Notes under the pieces: generated by a model
Databases searched by the model: none
Told to the model about the DNA's origin: nothing
What the model saw: the letters and a program-made list of their open reading frames with translations, nothing else
Shown here: positions 7,017-13,029 of the stretch, in pieces
How the letters are laid out: each line of letters starts with the position of its first letter
Numbering within the stretch: position 1 is the first letter of the stretch
Source: Opitutia bacterium UBA7374
GTDB lineage: Bacteria; Verrucomicrobiota; Verrucomicrobiia; Opitutales; Coraliomargaritaceae
Direction of reading: 5' to 3'
Assembly (NCBI GenBank): GCA_002469895.1
Contig: DKOA01000065.1
Span: 1-13,029, forward strand
Length of the DNA stretch: 13,029 bases
Program-made: the position numbers and the translations under genes

Positions 7017-7935
7017 CGGCGTCCTGAGCAGCCGGATTGCCCGAGCCGAGACCGGAATCTCCGCCCATCATTAACATCCCCATAATCGGAATAACCGCAC
7101 CTTGCAAAGCGCGGTCAAAAGATTCTTGTGAGTCTGCCCCTTCTATTTGGCTCATGACACCTTCCAGAATCCCTAAAATCATACCGGCCTGCACCTTATT
7201 CGCATTTACCTGCTCAGCGGTTACTGCCTGCAGGCTACTGTTTGCTTTAGAGATTTCTGCACCCCACATTTCTGCAAAGGGTAGAGGCAGCCAACGATCT
7301 TCTACCCGAACATAATCTTCTCTTTCCGGAGCACTGCCCGGCAATACCGTTTCTAAAGAAGCCGTGTTCACATCCTGTTCTACCACTTTTACCTCCAGAC
7401 TCGCCAAATCGGATATCGAGAATGTCGACGCAGCATCCAGATTTGCGGAAGCTTCGATAAATCGTAACAAGACAGTGGTAAACTCTTCAAAAAAAACACG
7501 GCCGTCAAAATCCTGCAGTCCGGCGTGAGTGGAAATTGCACCAGTGGAAAAATCCCGTAACAGCGCGCTAAGAAGAGGCAGCGCACGCTTGATTTCAGGA
7601 AGCGACTCCTCGGGCAATCCGCCGCCGAGTTTTGTATGGCAGATAAAATCACTCTTGTTCTCGATTAGTCCGGCAATCCGCGCGAGCAGGACAAATGTTC
7701 GGCCATAATTTTCCGCATCTATTTTTTCACTACTCCGCTTAGCTAAATTTGTAATGTCGGCCTGATAAGATTCTGGCAATGCATCCCAGAGCACTTCGCC
7801 ATTCATTGCAGCCAACTGATTAGCGACAAAGCGCACGGCCGCATCGGGCTCATCTGGATAGCTCGTCGATGGAGGCGTACCGAAAAGCGGAGATATCAGG
7901 AGCAGAACAGGAAAAAGTCTCATAATATTCATCAT
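7003..7935 (-). CDS. Exported protein of unknown function
   Basis: I cannot assign this protein to a named family. From ATG 7935 it has 310 residues; ATGs at 7932 and 7923 are equally plausible starts, and the longer open frame back to 8082 runs into the histidine kinase gene. The N-terminus MRLFPVLLLISPLFGTPP looks like a Sec signal peptide with cleavage near the Gly-Thr, and no lipobox Cys is seen. The mature part is acidic and mostly helical in appearance, with the segment VLWDALPESYQADITNLAK at about 48-66. I have an impression that this segment recurs in uncharacterised planctomycete and verrucomicrobial proteins, but could not check it. The C-terminus is hydrophobic then Gly-rich (GMLMMGGDSGLGSG). 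It lies 61 bases after the histidine kinase gene on the same strand and may be cotranscribed. Confidence 0.75.
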   Translation of the reverse strand: MMNIMRLFPVLLLISPLFGTPPSTSYPDEPDAAVRFVANQLAAMNGEVLWDALPESYQADITNLAKRSSEKIDAENYGRTFVLLARIAGLIENKSDFICHTKLGGGLPEESLPEIKRALPLLSALLRDFSTGAISTHAGLQDFDGRVFFEEFTTVLLRFIEASANLDAASTFSISDLASLEVKVVEQDVNTASLETVLPGSAPEREDYVRVEDRWLPLPFAEMWGAEISKANSSLQAVTAEQVNANKVQAGMILGILEGVMSQIEGADSQESFDRALQGAVIPIMGMLMMGGDSGLGSGNPAAQDAVTAP

Positions 7936-7996
7936 AGAATGCGTGTTATCACAGATCCGGGCAAAACAACCCAGTAAAAAACGTAATCGGCATTTA

Positions 7997-9172
7997 TTAA
8001 TTGTCTTCAAGAAGGCGGGATCGACGATGTTGTTGCGGAAATTGCAGAGTGATGACTGTGCCCTGCCCTTCTCTCGACTCAATACCCACCTGCCCGCCGT
8101 GCTCGCGCATGATACGATTTACAATCATCATGCCAAGGCCATGCCCCGTACTCTTGGTCGTAAAGTAGGGCTGGAAAACTCTCGATAAATCGGACTCCCG
8201 AATGCCGCTACCGGTATCGCTAAATTTCAAATAAACAAAATCGTCGTCACTGCTCGCTACAATTTGAAAGCGACCGTCTGGCCCCATCGCCTCCATGGCG
8301 TTTTTGATCACATTAAAAAACACCTGCTTTAATTGACCGCGATCTCCCAAAATAGTGGGCACCGCCTTCGATACCTCAACACCCACAGCCAGCTTCCGGT
8401 TTGCCAGTTCCAATTCCTGAACACGCAAGACCTCCTCAACGATGGCGACTAGATCCAGTTCGTTCAGTTCCGGCTTCTGGGGACGAACCGCCTCCAAAAA
8501 ATGACTGATGATCCCATCGAGTCGCTGCACCTCACCACGGCAGACCTCAATCGATTCACCGAGTTGACCACTCTCTTCAGAGGCTTCCAGCTTAGCCAAT
8601 CGACGCTCCATCAATTGCAGATGAATCGTCAGGGAATTCAAAGGATTCCCTAACTCATGAGCGACCCCGGCGGCTAATCGGACGATCGATCCGGTGCGCT
8701 CACTTTCAATCATCTCTTCGATCGATACCTTTTCCTCCGTAACATCGGTTAATACAATGACATATCCTCCCGCCACTGCCTGCCCAACCGGCACGTCCAA
8801 AGGAACCATGTAGAGCCGAACAAATCGATGCTCCGGATAACTTAATTCAATTTCACGGGTGAGCAGGGGCTTTGCCGCCCGTGAGGCGTCGACTGCTGCC
8901 GGGTCAATCGAGCGCGCCAGATCGGGTACCATTTTCCAAAGACGCATCTGCCCCACTTCCTGTGGCTTTAGGCCGATCAACCCACAGGCGGCTTCGTTTG
9001 CATACTGCACAGTACCATCTGCATCGATAACCAGTATACCATCCTGAATGGTATTAAAAACTGTTTCCTGCAGCTTGCGCTCACGAGCTAAGCGCTGCAC
9101 TAAAATGCTCAGATTGACCGAGTCAAGGTCGTCGATTCTCCCAAGTATTTTATCTAGGCTGCTGGGCTTCAT
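7997..9172 (-). CDS. Soluble PAS-domain sensor histidine kinase (NtrB-like)
   Basis: This is a 391-residue cytoplasmic two-component sensor kinase with no membrane helix or signal peptide. In order it has a short helical N-terminus (1-34), a PAS domain (about 35-145, with NTIQDGILVIDADG and GYVIVLTDVTEE), a HisKA dimerisation domain with phospho-acceptor His172 in AHELGNPLNSL, and an HATPase_c domain. The latter shows the N box NVIKNAMEAM (287-296), G1 DTGSGI (319-324), the F box VFQPYFTTK (332-340) and G2 GHGLGMM (343-349). Asn176 four residues after the His suggests phosphatase activity too. The start ATG overlaps the coaB stop (ATGA), implying translational coupling. No response regulator is in the window, so its partner is encoded elsewhere. 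The signal is unknown and would be cytoplasmic. Confidence 0.93.
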   Translation of the reverse strand: MKPSSLDKILGRIDDLDSVNLSILVQRLARERKLQETVFNTIQDGILVIDADGTVQYANEAACGLIGLKPQEVGQMRLWKMVPDLARSIDPAAVDASRAAKPLLTREIELSYPEHRFVRLYMVPLDVPVGQAVAGGYVIVLTDVTEEKVSIEEMIESERTGSIVRLAAGVAHELGNPLNSLTIHLQLMERRLAKLEASEESGQLGESIEVCRGEVQRLDGIISHFLEAVRPQKPELNELDLVAIVEEVLRVQELELANRKLAVGVEVSKAVPTILGDRGQLKQVFFNVIKNAMEAMGPDGRFQIVASSDDDFVYLKFSDTGSGIRESDLSRVFQPYFTTKSTGHGLGMMIVNRIMREHGGQVGIESREGQGTVITLQFPQQHRRSRLLEDN

Positions 9173-9813
9173 GACTTTGCAAATCGTTGAATGAGTATCC
9201 GGGCTAATTCCTTTTTAGCGGTTGGCCCATAAAATTCGCGAGTGCCCTCGGCCCCGAGCAAGAGTATTTCGTTTGAATCCGAGGCAAATCCAGCCCCTGG
9301 CTGTACAATGTTGTTCGCCACGACCCAGTCACAGCGCTTTTCCACTAGCTTGGCCCGCGCAGAGTCTTCCAAGTCATTCGACTCTGCAGCAAAGCCTACC
9401 ACGGTTTGATGCGCCTTGCGCTCGGTCACGGTACGTAAAATATCCACGGTCTGCTTAAATGCAATCTGCCGGGCAGCCGCATCCTTCTTCACTTTGCGGG
9501 CATGTCTTTCTACGGGACAAAAATCACATACCGCCGCTGACATAATCAAAATATCGCATGCATCAAACAAAGCATCGACTTGATGATACATTTCCTCAGC
9601 GGTGACAACCGGATAAAGTACGACCCCGTCCGGCTCCGGAAGAGCCACCGGCCCGGAAACCAAATCAACTGTCCATCCAGCAGCGGCAGCGGCGGCAGCT
9701 AGCGCGTAGCCCATCTTTCCGGTAGATGGATTACTCAGGAAACGCACAGGATCGAGAAACTCACGGGTCGGTCCGGCGGTGATCAAACAGCGAATAGGGC
9801 TTGCGTTTAGCAT
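9169..9813 (-). CDS. coaB: Phosphopantothenoylcysteine synthetase (CoaB), standalone
   Basis: CoaB joins 4'-phosphopantothenate to cysteine with a nucleotide triphosphate (CTP in most bacteria), the second step of coenzyme A synthesis from pantothenate. Here it is a separate 214-residue protein, whereas E. coli-type bacteria fuse it behind the CoaC decarboxylase (dfp/coaBC). I choose ATG 9813: the conserved ITAGPTREFLDPVRF follows ten residues later, and the longer frame would run through the divergent gene's start. Further motifs are NPSTGKMG (28-35, Asn as in the E. coli acyl-cytidylate-binding Asn), SAAVCDF (92-98, with Cys where Ala is usual), and KVKK (107-110), the conserved Lys motif. 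The end TFAVVGFAAES-like region (VVGFAAES) is also typical. The stop overlaps the histidine kinase start by four bases. No CoaC gene is present in the window. Confidence 0.93.
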   Translation of the reverse strand: MLNASPIRCLITAGPTREFLDPVRFLSNPSTGKMGYALAAAAAAAGWTVDLVSGPVALPEPDGVVLYPVVTAEEMYHQVDALFDACDILIMSAAVCDFCPVERHARKVKKDAAARQIAFKQTVDILRTVTERKAHQTVVGFAAESNDLEDSARAKLVEKRCDWVVANNIVQPGAGFASDSNEILLLGAEGTREFYGPTAKKELARILIQRFAKS

Positions 9814-9838
9814 AAGGCATAAAAACCTAAAAGAACTT
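9814..9838. promoter_or_regulatory. 25-base gap between divergent coaB and VC0807-type start codons
   Basis: Only 25 bases separate the two start codons. They are AT-rich and carry part of a 7-base tandem repeat, GCATAAG-GCATAAA at 9810-9823, which includes the coaB start codon on the minus strand. A full promoter for either gene cannot fit here, so each promoter must lie partly inside the opposite gene or the transcripts must be nearly leaderless. I see no clear -35/-10 pair. Confidence 0.35.
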
Positions 9839-10630
9839 ATGCCCGAACAGCAACCCAGCACCTCGCCTCTTGGAGAAAATCCCAACCCAAGAAACACGCC
9901 TCCGGTTCAAAAGGAAAATATGCTTCTGAACCTCGGCTTCAACCTCTTCCTGCCCATCTTTATTCTCAACAAGGGCAAAAAATGGTTTGGCTCAATCCTT
10001 GAAGATTATTTTGCGAATCCTGCTGTCGGCGTGCTCCTCATCGCTCTGGCCTTCCCCATCTCTTACTTCATCTACGACTATTACAAGCGCTCGAAGTATA
10101 ACTTCCTTTCCGTGCTCGGCCTGATTAGCGTACTCCTCACCGGCGGTATTGGTATACTGGAGATCCCTACTCGTTGGTTTGCCATCAAAGAAGCCGGCAT
10201 CCCCTTCCTCATCGGGATAGCTGTAATCGTATCGCTGAAAACCCCCTGGCCCCTGATCCGCACACTGCTGCTAAACCCGGAAGTCATCGATGTTGCAAAA
10301 ATCCAGATCGCCTTGGAAGCGCATCAGGCCGTTCAATCCTTTGAAAGACTCCTTGTCCGCTGCACCTACTTATTAGCCGCTTCCTTCCTACTGAGCAGTG
10401 TACTGAACTACGCCCTCGCCCGATGGATCGTCGTGAGCCCTGCGGGCACAGATGCTTTCAATGCAGAGGTCGGGAAAATGATGCTCTGGAGCTGGCCGGT
10501 CATCGCCCTGCCGAGCATGGCCGTAACCTTTGCCGCTTTGATGCTTTTAGCCCGCGGAATTCATCAGATGACCGGTCTCAAGCTCGAGGAGATCGTCCAC
10601 GGAGCCAGTGATAAGAATCCAACTAACTAG
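9839..10630 (+). CDS. VC0807-family integral membrane protein
   Basis: I recognise this as a member of the VC0807 family, inner membrane proteins of unknown function. The start ATG 9839 gives 263 residues; ATG 9920 just before the first helix is an alternative, since residues 1-26 are a Pro/Asn-rich, probably disordered tail. About six hydrophobic segments lie near 29-44, 62-80, 89-108, 119-133, 173-192 and 218-238. The family-like core includes KYNFLSVLGLISVLLTGGIG (86-105), RWFAIKEAGIPFLIG (112-126) and SLKTPWPLIRTLLLNPE (132-148). The gene stands alone on its strand, diverging from coaB and converging on gltA, with which it shares the CTAG at its stop. No enzymatic motif is seen. Confidence 0.8.
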   Translation: MPEQQPSTSPLGENPNPRNTPPVQKENMLLNLGFNLFLPIFILNKGKKWFGSILEDYFANPAVGVLLIALAFPISYFIYDYYKRSKYNFLSVLGLISVLLTGGIGILEIPTRWFAIKEAGIPFLIGIAVIVSLKTPWPLIRTLLLNPEVIDVAKIQIALEAHQAVQSFERLLVRCTYLLAASFLLSSVLNYALARWIVVSPAGTDAFNAEVGKMMLWSWPVIALPSMAVTFAALMLLARGIHQMTGLKLEEIVHGASDKNPTN

Positions 10631-11916
10631 CGCTTCTCCACGGGGACATAATCCCGCAGTGTATGACCGGTATAAATCTGGCGGGGCCGATGAATCCGGC
10701 TCTTTGTGTTTTCCGCGATCTCCTTCCAGTTGGCAATCCAGCCGGGCATCCGGCCAATAGCAAACATCACGGTAAACATCTCCACCGGGATACCAATCGC
10801 CTTGAGGATGATGCCACTGTAGAAATCGACGTTTGGATAGAGGTTGCGACTGATGAAAAATTCGTCCTCCAAAGCGGCACGCTCGAGACGCTTTGCAATA
10901 TCCAACAAGGGGTCATCAATGCCAATTCGGTCAAGCACGGACTCCGCGCTTTTGCCCAAAATACGGGCGCGTGGATCGTAGTTTTTATAGACACGGTGAC
11001 CAAAACCCATCAGCCGCGCCTCACGGTTTTTGGCCGCTTCAATAAAACGGGTACCATCATCACCCGAGGCATGAATCTCCTCCAGCATCTGGATCACTGC
11101 CATGTTGGCCCCGCCATGCGAGGGACCCCACAGGGCCGAAACGCCGGCAGAGACCGAGGCAAAAAGATTGGCACCGCCCGAAGCCACCATACGCACAGTT
11201 GAGGTAGAGCAATTCTGCTCATGGTCTGCATGCAACATTAGGAAGAGGTCGAGCGCTTTAGCGGCACCACACTCATCGACGTACTCAATGTGTGGCTTAG
11301 AGAACATCATATGCAAAAACTCTTCGGTATACTCCTTCTCCAAAGGAAATACAAATGGCAGACCTTTCTGCATCCGGTAGGTCATCGCCGCGATTGTTCG
11401 GACCTTGGAAATAAGCAAGGCTGCTGTTTCGTCAAGGTGAGCCAGGTCCTGCTCGCGATTATTTGTCGTCATCTGTGGGTAGTAGGCACCCAGAGAGTTG
11501 AGCATGGAAGAGAGCACTGCCATTGGGTGGGCACCGATGGGGAAGCCCTCAAAGTGATGATTCATGCTGGCATGCACGGCTGCCTTCGAGCGAATCGCCT
11601 CGGTAAAGCCATGCAGACGTTCCTTCCCCGGCAATTCCCCGTAGATCACTAAGTACGCCGTTTCGACGAAGGAGGATCCTGCAGCAAGGTCCTCAATTGA
11701 GTAGCCCCGGTGACGTAGGATGCCCTCTTCACCATTGATAAAAGTAATCGAACTTTGGCAGGAACCCGTATTTCCATACCCTTCATCATAGGTAATAAAA
11801 CCGCTCTTCGCACGCAAAGTGCGCGTGTCCAGAGCGCGTTCGCCTTCTGTGCCTAAAATAACAGGTAGATCGAAGTTTTCACTACCGAGTCGTATACTCC
11901 CGTTTGGCTCGTCCAT
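10627..11916 (-). CDS. gltA: Citrate synthase
   Basis: The enzyme condenses oxaloacetate and acetyl-CoA to citrate, the entry step of the TCA cycle. The 429-residue length matches the E. coli-type (type II, usually hexameric) enzyme. The N-terminal region has the family segment GNTGSCQSSITFINGEEGIL (48-67) and RHRGYSIEDLA. Active-site elements are LHADHEQNCST (229-239), His267 in GPSHGGAN, His307 in MGFGHRVYKNYDPRA and Asp364 in NVDFYSG, matching the catalytic His-His-Asp set. The C-terminus keeps GRMPGWIANWKE and RPRQIYTG. The start is ATG 11916, with no Shine-Dalgarno. It lies 63 bases after hisH on the same strand and likely has its own promoter there. Its stop overlaps the VC0807-type gene in CTAG. 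Confidence 0.97.
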   Translation of the reverse strand: MDEPNGSIRLGSENFDLPVILGTEGERALDTRTLRAKSGFITYDEGYGNTGSCQSSITFINGEEGILRHRGYSIEDLAAGSSFVETAYLVIYGELPGKERLHGFTEAIRSKAAVHASMNHHFEGFPIGAHPMAVLSSMLNSLGAYYPQMTTNNREQDLAHLDETAALLISKVRTIAAMTYRMQKGLPFVFPLEKEYTEEFLHMMFSKPHIEYVDECGAAKALDLFLMLHADHEQNCSTSTVRMVASGGANLFASVSAGVSALWGPSHGGANMAVIQMLEEIHASGDDGTRFIEAAKNREARLMGFGHRVYKNYDPRARILGKSAESVLDRIGIDDPLLDIAKRLERAALEDEFFISRNLYPNVDFYSGIILKAIGIPVEMFTVMFAIGRMPGWIANWKEIAENTKSRIHRPRQIYTGHTLRDYVPVEKR

Positions 11917-11979
11917 GGTTCAGTTGTCTAATTAGTCAGCGGTTATCTGCAAAAGCAATGGTTGCAGAAGCGATTGCAG
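11917..11979 (-). promoter_or_regulatory. hisH-gltA gap with 7-bp inverted repeat; candidate gltA control region
   Basis: This 63-base gap precedes gltA. It holds a perfect inverted repeat TCTGCAA-N9-TTGCAGA at 11946-11968. No T-run follows on either strand, so a terminator is unlikely. On the minus strand a TTGCTT with a TAATTA 18 bases later is a weak promoter candidate, and the repeat overlaps its -35 side, as an operator might. The palindrome is seen; the role is inference. Confidence 0.35.
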
Positions 11980-12618
11980 TCAAAGCAAATTCAAGAAATT
12001 GCGATATACTTGCAAACCTTTAGCCTGACTTTTTTCCGGATGAAACTGTGTGGCATAGCAATTCCCTGACCGAATGCCGGAAACAAATCTGTCTCCATAG
12101 GCTGTCTCAAAAAGAGCCAGCGCGGCATCCTCCGGCTCAACATAATAACTGTGGACAAAATAAAATTGATCTGTCCCCGAATGCAGACCCTCGACCAGCG
12201 GATCATCTGCGGAGAAGTGAACTGCATTCCAGCCCATGTGGGGAATCTTCAAGCCCTTTCCTGATGGAAACCGGCGGACCCGTCCTTTAAATATTCCTAG
12301 GCCCTGCGTATCGCCTTCTTCCGAGTGTGAAAACAATGCCTGCAACCCCAAACAAATCCCAAAGAAAGGCTTATCCGCCTCGACCCAGGAACGGATAGCC
12401 CGATCAAAACCGGTCGACTGCAAGAGGCGCATGGTATCGACAATCGCGCCCTGCCCGGGAAAGACCAACGCATCGGCCTGCGTTAGCGCATCCGGACTCG
12501 CCACCAAACGTGCATCCGCACCAACATGCTCCCAAGCACGCAGCACCGAACGTAAGTTTCCCATGCCATAATCAATTACAGCAACGCTTGGTCGAGTGGT
12601 GTCTGCAGAAATGTGCAT
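11980..12618 (-). CDS. hisH: Imidazole glycerol phosphate synthase, glutaminase subunit HisH
   Basis: HisH hydrolyses glutamine and channels ammonia to HisF, which makes imidazole glycerol phosphate in histidine synthesis. I use ATG 12618 (212 residues); a TTG at 12636 would add six residues. The class I amidotransferase triad is complete: Cys89 in FGICLGLQALF, His193 and Glu195 in TQFHPEKS. The N-terminal VIDYGMGNLRSV (14-25), the oxyanion-strand region FPGQGA (53-58), HMGWN (127-131) and YFVHSYY (153-159) are all HisH hallmarks. It follows hisB by 18 bases and is surely cotranscribed with it. The obligate partner hisF and the usual neighbour hisA do not follow; gltA does. Confidence 0.96.
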   Translation of the reverse strand: MHISADTTRPSVAVIDYGMGNLRSVLRAWEHVGADARLVASPDALTQADALVFPGQGAIVDTMRLLQSTGFDRAIRSWVEADKPFFGICLGLQALFSHSEEGDTQGLGIFKGRVRRFPSGKGLKIPHMGWNAVHFSADDPLVEGLHSGTDQFYFVHSYYVEPEDAALALFETAYGDRFVSGIRSGNCYATQFHPEKSQAKGLQVYRNFLNLL

Positions 12619-12636
12619 CCGAGCGTACTGCCCCAA

Positions 12637-13029
12637 TCAACTGCTCAGCGTACCCTTTGTCGAGGGCAGCGCATCTCCCAATCGCGAGTCAATCGTTGTC
12701 GCCGTATCCAACGCTCGGGCATAACATTTAAAGATGGCCTCCGCGATATGATGCGGCTCTTCACCGTATTCGAGATTGATGTGCAAATTACTGGCCGACT
12801 CATTGGCCACCGCCTGGAAGAATTCTTTAACCAGCCCGATACTAAAGTCGCGCACCATAGCGTCCTTATAGTCCACATGGTAGACAAAGGCCGCACGGTT
12901 CGATAAGTCGAGTGCTACCCGGGCGAGGGATTCATCCATCGGCAGAAGAAAAAAACCATAGCGGCGGATGCCTCGCTTTTCACCGAGAGCAGCCTTCAAC
13001 ACCTGCCCTAGCACGATACCGGTATCTTC
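12637..13029 (-). CDS. hisB: Imidazoleglycerol-phosphate dehydratase, C-terminal part
   Basis: HisB dehydrates imidazole glycerol phosphate to imidazole acetol phosphate, the step after HisH/HisF. The frame is open to the window edge, so the gene is cut and starts beyond 13029. The GTG at 13014 is an internal Val within EDTGIVLGQ, which is the second half of the conserved HHTVEDTGI metal-binding motif. Further hallmarks are KRGIRRYGFFLLPMDESLAR, HHIAEAIFKCYARAL with a metal-binding His-His-Ile-x-Glu, and the terminal PSTKG. About 131 residues of the usual 195 or so are visible. Whether an N-terminal histidinol-phosphatase domain is fused, as in E. coli, cannot be seen. The stop lies 18 bases before the hisH start. 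Confidence 0.95.
   Translation of the reverse strand, partial: EDTGIVLGQVLKAALGEKRGIRRYGFFLLPMDESLARVALDLSNRAAFVYHVDYKDAMVRDFSIGLVKEFFQAVANESASNLHINLEYGEEPHHIAEAIFKCYARALDTATTIDSRLGDALPSTKGTLSS

Noticed and set aside
7936..7996. Hairpin GGG...CCC between the histidine kinase and the exported protein
   Set aside because: The stem is only about four pairs including a G-T pair and no T-run follows, so neither terminator nor operator can be supported.

Overview
The window is a densely packed stretch of bacterial chromosome holding 14 genes, of which the first and last are cut by the window edges. Almost all of it is core metabolism and housekeeping. The protein style suggests the phylum Verrucomicrobiota, probably class Opitutia, but this is my reading of the sequence and not a database result. 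Pointers are the citrate synthase sequence, a CoaB not fused to CoaC, a TMTC-like membrane protein, a VC0807-type membrane protein, and near absence of Shine-Dalgarno sequences. I see no RNA genes, mobile elements, CRISPR array, phage genes or toxin/defence cassette. No stretch longer than about 75 bases lacks a gene.

Layout. (1) 1-2935, plus strand: the end of a PfkB-family sugar kinase, then thymidylate kinase (tmk), the DNA polymerase III delta-prime clamp-loader subunit (holB) and an SRAP/HMCES-type protein that shields abasic sites. The last three all serve DNA replication and repair. (2) 2932-4690, minus strand: an M24 Xaa-Pro-type aminopeptidase followed by a TPMT-type methyltransferase. 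(3) 4765-7016, plus strand: a DUF192 lipoprotein and a large polytopic membrane protein related to TMTC/GT-C glycosyltransferases. (4) 7003-9813, minus strand: standalone phosphopantothenoylcysteine synthetase (coaB), a soluble PAS histidine kinase joined to it by a 4-base ATGA overlap, then an exported protein of unknown function. (5) 9839-10630, plus strand: a VC0807-family membrane protein. (6) 10627-13029, minus strand: the end of hisB, then hisH, then citrate synthase (gltA).

The replication block is the most coherent unit. Tmk feeds dTTP synthesis and HolB helps load the sliding clamp. The SRAP protein ends in a sequence resembling a beta-clamp-binding motif, so it may be recruited to the same clamp. 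The rest is a mosaic of short, alternating transcription units. Its convergent genes overlap by 4, 14 and 4 bases, which leaves no room for ordinary terminators between them.

I did not find a clearly new multi-gene system. The items most worth a second look are the clamp-motif tail on the SRAP protein, the diverged TMTC-like transferase next to an unknown exported protein in an AT-richer patch, the coaB-histidine kinase coupling, the very short gap between the coaB and VC0807 start codons, and the general lack of Shine-Dalgarno sequences.
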